A model generated the notes under the pieces. The model ran no database searches, was not told the DNA's origin, and saw nothing but the letters and a program-made list of their open reading frames with translations. The translations under genes and the position numbers were made by a program. Of a stretch of DNA of 64,000 bases, positions 55,501 to 64,000 are shown in pieces. Numbering within the stretch: position 1 is the stretch's first letter; every line of letters begins with the position of its first letter. The stretch spans positions 8,109,811 through 8,173,810 of the forward strand of contig CM022673.1 in NCBI GenBank assembly GCA_012295275.1, written 5' to 3'. Source of the stretch: Chrysomallon squamiferum. Its lineage: Eukaryota > Mollusca > Gastropoda > Neomphalida > Peltospiridae.

Positions 55501-56587
55501 TTGAAGTCTGACAACAATGTGTAACTAACTGTAAAGTGCCAATGCCACGGCTTGCACGAGCATTTTTGAGATTTTCAAGACAACTTCTCCCAAACAATAA
55601 CCTGCTTCATCAAGTTCACAAGGTACAGTTTGATGTTGAACTTCTATCCAGTTGTATTCATTCACACCACATCTCCATAAAAATAAAAAATGAGCCATAT
55701 ACATTAGTACTGGGTTTTCTGTTGCTGTCAATATATTTGAGATTTTCAAAATATAAAGGGAACAATCTTAGAATAATAAATACATTTTTTTTCTGAAAAT
55801 GCGAAAATTGTTTGAATGGAGTAAGATTGTTGAGAATCTGTTAATTTTTATCAATATGGGATCAAAAGCTATTTTCATTTTAATTATTTGCAATGTCATA
55901 CTCATTTTGAGACACAGATTATGATCAGAAATATAAAAGAAACAATTATATATATAAAATCAAAATGTCTCAATTCCACATAATTATTTTCATGTTGTTG
56001 GACACTCAACAGTTATTCTACTCGATGCAATCCATTATCTAAAAAAGTAAATAAATAAATAAATAAATGTTCAAGAAATCTTTCAAACAAGAAATATACC
56101 TACACAAAAAGTACATGCCCTTTCAGAAAATGCTCCTCAGTCATTTTCATCCTGAGATATAAAATCACAAAAAAGTCTGTTGTCTTTCTTGTCATGATTT
56201 TTAATTGTATTTTACTTAATTCTGAATTCACAAAACAGACTGAAACAACTGAAACATCAAGGGAAGGTTAAATTGAGAAAAAGAGAAAACAGTTATTTTA
56301 GTTATTTTTATTTCACAATAAATTTAAACCACCATCCAATATAATACATTTCTTATCGTATTAAAAATAATAATCAGCATTGTCTTTTAAAAAACTAATA
56401 CATAAACCTTTACTGTTAGTACGTCCATAGTTGTATTTTCTTTTTTCATAAATCAAGCAGCAATTGTCTTTTTTTTTTAAATTAAAAAAACAAAAACAAA
56501 AAAATTCAACAAAAAAACCCTACAGTAATAATAATAATAATTTCAATTTGTGTAAAGCATTTGACAGTCCAAATCTTAAACAGAAAG

Positions 56588-59500
56588 TCATTTGGCTAGT
56601 GAACTCTCAGGGAAAAGTTTGTAAAATCGACCAAGAGTCCAGATAGGAAAAACACTGCGATAATTGGTGTAAGCTATCCCACATGACTTGTTCAACATGC
56701 CACTAAAATTTTCCTGAAATAATTCAAAAGATACGTCAAACATAATTTTAATAATTGTAAAATAATTTAAGTATTTTATTAATAAATGTTTCTTTACTTC
56801 TGTTATTGTGTTGTTTTGGTACACAATTAACCTGTCGCTAAAATCACCTAAATGATATTAAGCCAATCAAAGATATTTATTAATGCAACGAATGAAAAAC
56901 CTTTATTGTTACAGCCAATAATATTGCAGATAACAAAGATGATTATTTGCAACTCTGTTTTCTTACTTAAACATTATTTCATTAGGTATTTTAGATACTG
57001 ATGATGGCTGTGTAAAAGCACATTAAATTAACTGATTTATAACTCTATAAGGATGATAAATAAACTAATAGAAATTATTTGACCTGAGGCCAATCTCCAT
57101 TGGGTAGCTGTCTCTCCATAATTACATGAATCCCTTTCTCCAAGGCTTCCAAATGAGGAAACCTGGGAAAAAAATAATAATAATAAAAATAAAAAAACGG
57201 AAAGAAAAGAAATCTGTAACAAATGGCTCATATCCATTTAAAATAACAATTATGAAAGAAATAATTTATCAGATGAAAATGAATTTGGAAATTTAAGAAA
57301 AAGAATTATATTTTACAGACTAATTTTCATTTTTCCTCTTGGATGAAATATATAGATAACGTCTTTTTTCAAAAAGACCAGAACTTTTTATTTCATCTAC
57401 TTCACAACAGAAATGAAGATTCTACAAACTTTTTTTTTACTACAGTCTTTTAAAACAAAAACTTCTACAAATTAACAACAACTGTGTACAAACCTGACAG
57501 CCATCAGTCCTAGAAGAGCCCAGCAAGTGTTAACAATCTGAGACTTTTTACTCTGAACATACTTGCGAGTCTCACAAGATTCAAAATCCTCACCCCAACC
57601 TCCATCAGCCATCTGTTTGGACAGTAAAAAATCACAGGCTTTCTTCACCTCTCTTGGCACATTGTTTTTATCATAATGATAACCCATACATCCATATGCT
57701 TCGAGTCCAAACCAGGCACCATACGTAAAGCAAATGCCCCACGAGCCTTCCCAAGATCCATCTGCTCTCTGTTTCTTACGAATGAATTCCAGCCCATCAG
57801 AAAGAACAGACTGAATCTCAGCTTGTCTGTATTCAGGGTATTTTTGGTTAAATGTATGCAAAGCCTGGATAACAGATGAAGTACACTCAACATATGTGTA
57901 GTCTATCACGATATCACCTATAAGCATAATAAAAACTTAGCGTTTAAATAACATACTCTGCCATTGAGTAAAAAATTTGAGTATTCTCTCTTCAGAGCAC
58001 AAAATCATTTTATTTACAGTACACTTTTCCACACTGACTCTTAAACATGAACTATTGTTTGGTGAGGACATATAGGATTTAAATAATATACTTTAACATG
58101 TTACCATTAAGCAGAAATATGTCACTGATACATATATTTTTCTCTGTTTTTATTTCACAGAAAAAGCTTTTTGTAACAACACTGTATAAATGGCCAATAA
58201 CATTTCATCATTACACTAGTGGTTACATAACCTCAGTTTGAACAGAAATAGCATGTCAGAATTCAAGCACACAGTGATCTCAGGACTAACTGTTTAGAAC
58301 AATGGAAAGGTGCAAAGCAAGAATGAAAATGATTTTTAAGTTATATACAAGCATTTCTTACAGAAGAATTTTTTTTAAAAATAAAACATTGAACAGCACA
58401 TACCAAACATTTCCGATGGATTGAATAGTTCAAGTAATACAGATCCACGTTTTGTCTCGAATGTAGCATAGCCACCATCATGACACTTCATGTTTAACAT
58501 CTTTTAACATGAATAAATAGTTCAAATTTTTTTTACAAATAATTAAAATTGATTAAAAATAGAAAATAATATTTAACCAGTTATAGAGAAGAGTACACAA
58601 ATATTTGATTCACTAACATTTCAAATAGAAAAATAAAAAAAGATGAAGTTTCTAAAGAATATATCAAACAAAAGCAATAGCAAATGTTGACATGTTACAC
58701 AACAAATTTAAATTTATCAAAATTCAACCATCTATCCTTTCTTCTGCCAGACTATGTTTACTTCAACACTCATCCAACCACTCATCAGTCTATCACTATT
58801 TTCTACAAATGCAAAAACAAATGAAGAAAACAAAAAAAAACCCAGAACTAATTCCCTACCACGTCAACAGCCTGAAAGATTCGCTCATCTGGAATTAGCT
58901 TGTTGAGACTGTCACATTTTTCTTGTAAATACAACACACTTTTCAAACCTTCTGCTGTGCAGTCTGACACTATCCATCCGCAGTCACGAGTACTGAAGGG
59001 AAAGCCTCCCTAATAAATAAAATATCTCTTCTTTTTAATATTATTTTGTATTTGTTAAAAATGAAGACTTAATAAATCACAGTCTGACTAACGACAATTA
59101 ATCATTTAATTTCAGAAGACTTTATAATAAAAAATTACAGAATAAATTAACAAACATCTTTATTTAATATAGAATTATATTTTAAAATGAAAACTGCATA
59201 ATTTAATTAATGAATTGACAAATGATACTACATTATATATAGGTTACTTTTTAAATTATGAATTGGACTATAATAGTAATAATAATAATAAATATAATAA
59301 TAAATATAATTATAATAATAATAATAATAATAATAAATGCACAGACCTTGCTCATTTGTCTGTAGTATTTCTGGTAGTCTGGAAGATTTTCTGTGATCTG
59401 AGTTATTCTTAAAAAGTCATGAACATTTCTTAGAGTGTCCTTGAACTCTGACATTTGATCAGCACCAGCCTGGTGATGAACAATATTAAAGAATATTTAA

Positions 59501-61522
59501 AAAGAATCTTTTTTTTTTTTTATATGATTAAAAATTATTTACTGTATTAAGAAAATATTGTCTGCAAATACATAAGAAATTAAAAGAAACTAAAAATAAA
59601 AATTACCTCTAAGAATGCTTGACAAGCAAAAGCTGCATCCCACAGCTGCGAACCATCACTCCCCTTTTCATGGAAAAGAAAAGAAGACAAAATGTGAAAT
59701 ACATTTTTTCCAGTTTGTATATTCTATTAAGATTAAATAATCTGTTGCTTTAAATATATACACCACAATTACTGTGTATAATGAAAAAGTTGAATAACAA
59801 ATTTTTTGTCCTTCATAGTTTACCTTTACTATAAATTATTTATTTTGTAAAGACAATAAATTCCTCAACATTTATGAACTAACATATGTAGGATCCCAGT
59901 TTCGAAACAATACAGTGAAAATAAAGTTCTGTTTTTAAAACGTTAATTTTTCCATAGATAAATTTAATAATTAATACTAACTGCCACCTTCATTCCATCC
60001 AGCCCAAGCCTGCGAAAAAAAAAAAATTGTATGATTTTACTGAAGGTCTGAAAGTATAATGTTTTCAGGTTAAAGCAAAATTAATTATGAGTGGCTTTAA
60101 ATAGGGATGGAACTAGTATTCCAAGCTACAGTTATCCAAAGAGTAATCTATCCTGGAATAAAAAATGATGGAATTGATTTGACTTGAATTCTAATTCTAC
60201 TCATTTATATGTTATTGATTTGGAATAAGACTAAAATATATAATTTATATTTAAAATGACTTTCAGACAAAAATACTCTATTATTATATTTTTGGAAGTC
60301 TATTACTAGGGTCTAAAACAGAAATGAAATAATGAAATAAAGCCAAAAAGATTTATAAAAAGGTTAGTAATGTATAGAGTAAACATATCATTATAGTTTA
60401 TGATGGTTGATAATGTTAAGTTGTTTTGGCAGAAAGGTTTTTTTTTTTTTTTTTAGATATGTTCTTTATTCCAGGTGTATTATTTTAAATCATTTTTGCT
60501 ATACTGGTTTCATTTACAGTACTATTACAGATTTCCTAGAAACAAACCATAAATAGTCTTTAACTCTGTCTTGGTGTTTTTTGAAGTCATTGTTTTCTGG
60601 ACCATCTTCATACCACCGTACAATCATCTGAACAAACTTTGATACCTGGAATAACAACATAAACATAAAAATTAATCCTTAAAATTTTATTTATTTATTT
60701 ATTTAATATTGCAAAAGATATTTATCACAACAAATTTTTTCCAATAATAATGTAAGAATCATTACACCATGTTTAGGACTTGGATTTAATGATTTTTAAA
60801 ATTAATTATTTCTGATAACATACTGTTTTCACAAATTATGTGATTATGTATGTACACATGACAGCTATGTAATACATTTATATAACAACTGAAGAAAACT
60901 ATACTGATATAAAGAATATGTAGTAAAATATATGCTAGGTTTGGGTGAAGTTTGTTAGGTTAGGATGGTTATGGGTGCAAGTGTAATTTTTACTCTTACC
61001 TTGATGGAAAGTGGGTTGTGACAGGGTTTCCATGATTTTATATTAGGACTCAGAATAATTTAATAACACCTAGAGGTAACGTTTAAAGTGGGAAATGGCG
61101 GTAAGTTCAAATTTTGTGATTTTTGATTTTTGAAATTCGGGAAACTAAGATTTGGACTATATATTTTCGGACAATATATATTTTATTATATTCATGTTAC
61201 TTGTTAGACGTTTTACATTTGTGGGTTGGTCAGTTCGTGAGTTTTATTTATTTATTTATTTTTGTTTGGAGGGGTGTAGGGAATAGTAAATTGAGCATTG
61301 CTGTACGAGGGTTAGTGATTGTGTAGATAGATAACACTGTGTGGAATGAAAAGTAGAATGTGTTTTTTTTTTTTTTTTTTTTAATTCATTAAGTGTTTAC
61401 AGTGTTTCGATCGTTGTGGTGTTCTTTTGGTTCTTAGAACGTGACGGACTAGGTCTCAGATTTAATCCGTATTTTGTTAATTTTTTCATCATCACATGAA
61501 GAATAAGTAATTTAATAATAAT

Positions 61523-61574
<52 letters not shown>

Positions 61575-63957
61575 TTTATTTTTTTATATATTTTAAAAAA
61601 ACTTACTGTAGCAATACTTATAAACTTTGAGAACTGATCATCAGCACAAATGTGATTGTAACATTCCTTAAGAGCTTTCTGTCTCAGACCGGAACTATGG
61701 AAGACCTCGTACCAGTCAAGGAAAACTGAAAACAAAACTATACATTAAAAAAACAAACAAAAAACATCACATTTCTTTTTAAAAATTTTAAATTTTTGTT
61801 TTAATTTTTAATTTTTTAAATTTCTAGTCTGGAAATAATTAATCCCTATAGTCTAAAATTTATAGATAAATACAAAATTTATAAATCTGTTTTGCAATTG
61901 TTTAGAAAGAAGCGCCCAGAAAGGAGTATTCAACAAACAATTAAAATTTTCGAATTTTATTCTTTTCAGTACGATAACTTATAAAAAGAAATCATCTCAA
62001 GAAAAGTAGAAAAAATAAAAAAAAAAAATTAATTACATTTCAAATTATAATCATATTATAATGAAAACAAGACAAAACAAATTTAAAAAAAAAAGAAGAA
62101 AGAAATGATATTTAACTCACAGAACGCAGTATCGAGTAACCAGCTGTGAGGTGTGTAGAGATCGGTAGAAGACACATTGTTTTTCTGTGCTGGCCAGTTG
62201 ATTGTATCATAGTCCTCCACATACAACTCCTGTGACAACACAGTTAACAATCGACTAACATAATAAAAAATACATTTACCATTCTTCCACGAACATAAAA
62301 TTTAATATACGTATAATCAGTGAAAACATAAATTATTTAAGTTAATAACAAATTCTCAGAATTTTGATTTAGAGAGACCTGTCTATATATTTATATGTTA
62401 TGAGTTAATATATTTATGTATGTTACAAATTATATTCAATAATAAAATATGTATTTTTCTACGTTTTCAGAAAGGTTTACCAAAAGAAACAAAATGAATG
62501 ATGACATCAATGATATTTATATAATAACAATAATATATTAATTCCATAAAACAAGCCATACTTTGCGAAGATTAACAGTAAACTCATCTTCAGGACGAGT
62601 GATTCGTTTTCCATAACAGAAAGACATTGATAAAAATATCTGTCTACAGTGACACCATAGTTTAGATGGATGCATTGGAAGCCAGTGTGGTAAAATCCTG
62701 TAAAACATATCTTAGATATTAATTCACTTAAAAAAAAAAAAATAACAATAAAATAAAAATAAAAATATAAAAGTTGAGGAGATAGTATAGAAACTGTTAT
62801 GTTGATAATTTCAGTGTATAACAATGCTGTTAAGAATCTTGCAGCCTTAAATCGTTATTGTGTATGTTTTATTATATTTGTTCGTTTTTTGTTCATTTGT
62901 TTGTATATTTTATTTATTTATTTATTTATTTATTGTTTATTTATTTGTTTTTGGTTAACAAGATAGAATAAAGCCTTTTAAGATTCCTAAAATTAGATAA
63001 ATGTAGATAAATAAAGATAATAGGACTACACTTTATAAAAAGCGTGTAAAATATAAAATTATATAATAGTATGAAATGTATTAAAACGATATCTTCTATT
63101 CGCCATCTCACCAGAGTTCTGGGAAAAGAGAATGCATGCCATCCCAACTGTATAAGTTTAGAATTGCCAACAAAAACTTCCCAAAGGAACTAACAACACA
63201 TGCACCTCCTGAAATCAGATGAAAAAAAAAAAAATCATTTTAAGAAATGATAAACGAATATGAATGCTAATCTGGACAGTAAACAATCAAGATTAAGTTT
63301 TCAAATCTTAAATCCACTGAATGGAATTATTATACAGTGGTACCTTGACTTATGAGTTTAATTCGTTCTGTGACTGAGCTCGTATCTCAATTTGCTCGTA
63401 TATCAAATCAATTTTCCCAAATGAAATGAACTGAAATACCATTAATTCGTACCAACCTCCCAGAAACCACCCCAATTTTTATAATGTGTTTTTAAATAAG
63501 AAAAATGTATGTATAAATGACAGATATTGTATTAAAAAACAATAAAAGAGAATGTAAAGAAATAAAATGTACAGGATTAGGGTTTCTCCATCTTTTCATG
63601 GACAGAGGTCCGCAGCTTAAAATGAAATAATATATTTTTATAGAAAACAAATCGTATGTATGTATGTATGTATGTATGTATGTATGTATGTATGTATGTA
63701 TGTATGTATGTATGTATGTATGTTTGTATGTATGTATGTATTTATGTATGTATTTAATTATTACATTATTTTATTTTCTCTGAAGAATCAAATGGATTTA
63801 TTAAGATGTTGTAATTTGTAATTTAACAAACATACCAAGTCGATGAAGCATTGTGCGAGCTTTTACAAGGACCAAATCATTGGAAGGAACACCAAGAATT
63901 CTCATTGTTACATAATTGAGAGCACATCCAAACGCAGTAGGCGGTCCCTCTGTGTGC
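56588..63957 (-). CDS. LSS: oxidosqualene cyclase, copy B (5' exons outside the window)
   Basis: Tandem paralogue of copy A. Exons 4-17: 63836-63957, 63112-63208, 62562-62697, 62121-62229, 61607-61725, 60548-60645, 59982-60009, 59607-59663, 59347-59469, 58860-59009, 58404-58500, 57494-57917, 57084-57162, 56588-56713. It is open throughout with intact GT-AG sites. The catalytic VSDCTAE and the WCHCRQ and FPFSTRDCG blocks are kept. Differences from copy A are concentrated at conserved positions: SWGKFW becomes SFGKFL, GTNGSQ becomes GSDGSQ, SGVFNKS becomes SGMLNKS, ISVGP becomes ISIAT, and CDDGG/KRGG become CHDGG/KRGS. Exon 15 differs at only 7 of about 141 residues. It may be a diverged cyclase with another product, or a copy losing function; the name reflects family, not proven activity. 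Confidence 0.92.
59271..59337. repeat. interrupted (AAT)n tract
   Basis: Counterpart in LSS copy B of the longer AAT tract beside exon 12 of copy A. Confidence 0.85.
61526..61586. repeat. (ATT)n(ATTT)n microsatellite
   Basis: Trinucleotide then tetranucleotide repeat, about 20 bp from exon 8 of LSS copy B, on the 5' intron side of the minus-strand donor. Confidence 0.85.
63333..63500. mobile_element. terminus of a pogo/Tc1-like DNA transposon
   Basis: TA at 63333-63334 is followed by CAGTGGTACCTTGACTTATG and then a stretch with GAGCTCGTATCTCAA, a terminal-repeat style widespread in animal Tc1/pogo-like elements. No matching right end is visible before the TATG repeat. It lies in intron 4 of LSS copy B and is absent from that intron of copy A. 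Confidence 0.55.
63653..63753. repeat. (TATG)n microsatellite
   Basis: About 25 tetranucleotide units, with a few TTTG/TTTA variants at the end, in LSS copy B intron 4. Confidence 0.95.
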
Positions 63958-64000
63958 CTAAAATAACAACAGTGCAGGAGGATATCACGAAAGTTTAAAA

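Larger units (their letters stand above)
52899..56587. other. intergenic region between the two lanosterol synthase copies
   Basis: Contains the presumed LSS copy A promoter, an isolated ORF at 54805-55083, a Tc1-like relic at about 55290-55500 and, from about 55880, the duplicated 3' flank of copy B. A poly-A run lies at 53988-54008. No other genes are seen. Confidence 0.5.
55880..64000. repeat. segmental tandem duplicate of about 41380-51480
   Basis: All 14 exons of LSS copy B in view have exactly the same lengths and phases as the copy A exons, and intron and 3' flanking sequence is also related. For example, the intron next to the last exon is nearly identical in the two copies (42280-42640 against 56720-57080). 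Copy A is longer mainly through transposon insertions in introns 6 and 9 and extra sequence in intron 13. The left boundary is approximate and the right one lies outside the window. Confidence 0.85.

Overview
The window is animal nuclear DNA: very AT-rich, full of microsatellites, with intron-split genes (exons about 20-420 bp, introns mostly 150-1500 bp). All gene models were built by hand from splice sites and from remembered conserved motifs of each family; no alignment was run. A lanosterol synthase gene argues against insects and nematodes, which lack it, and a ciliary calaxin gene is present. A mollusc or another lophotrochozoan fits best, but this is an inference.

Layout. 1-2.1 kb: the 3' part of an unrecognised plus-strand gene encoding a one-helix membrane protein. 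2.1-6.3 kb: gene-poor, microsatellite-rich. 6.3-16.1 kb (-): glycyl-tRNA synthetase in 16 exons, with two start codons (mitochondrial and cytosolic forms) and a textbook AT-AC U12-type intron. 16.4-21.4 kb (+): OSGEPL1, the mitochondrial tRNA t6A37 synthase, head-to-head with GARS across 258 bp. 23.3-27.2 kb (+): RBM48, an RRM protein of the minor (U12) spliceosome. 30.8-37.2 kb (-): N-myristoyltransferase in 13 exons. 37.4-40.3 kb (+): calaxin (CLXN/EFCAB1), head-to-head with NMT across 267 bp. 42.1-52.9 kb (-): a complete 17-exon lanosterol synthase (LSS copy A, 734 codons). 56.6-64 kb (-): a tandem second lanosterol synthase (copy B), exons 4-17 in the window and the 5' end beyond it.

The most interesting signal is LSS copy B. 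It is open throughout and keeps the catalytic Asp motif, but it has changed three residues that line the active site of characterised cyclases: human Trp192 to Phe, the yeast Erg7 Thr384 / plant CAS Tyr410 position to Ser, and human Phe696 to Leu. Copy A keeps all three. Copy B may therefore make a different triterpene, or it may be decaying. Introns and 3' flank still align between the copies, and several transposon insertions are present in only one copy.

Five single-base frame breaks interrupt otherwise well-conserved genes (OSGEPL1, RBM48 twice, NMT, calaxin). Each lies at or next to a short run of one base, which suggests consensus errors in the assembly rather than pseudogenes. GARS and both LSS copies have none. 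Recognisable mobile DNA includes a hAT MITE with a perfect 8-bp target duplication, two pogo/Tc1-like elements with terminal inverted repeats, one pogo-like terminus and two Tc1/mariner transposase relics.
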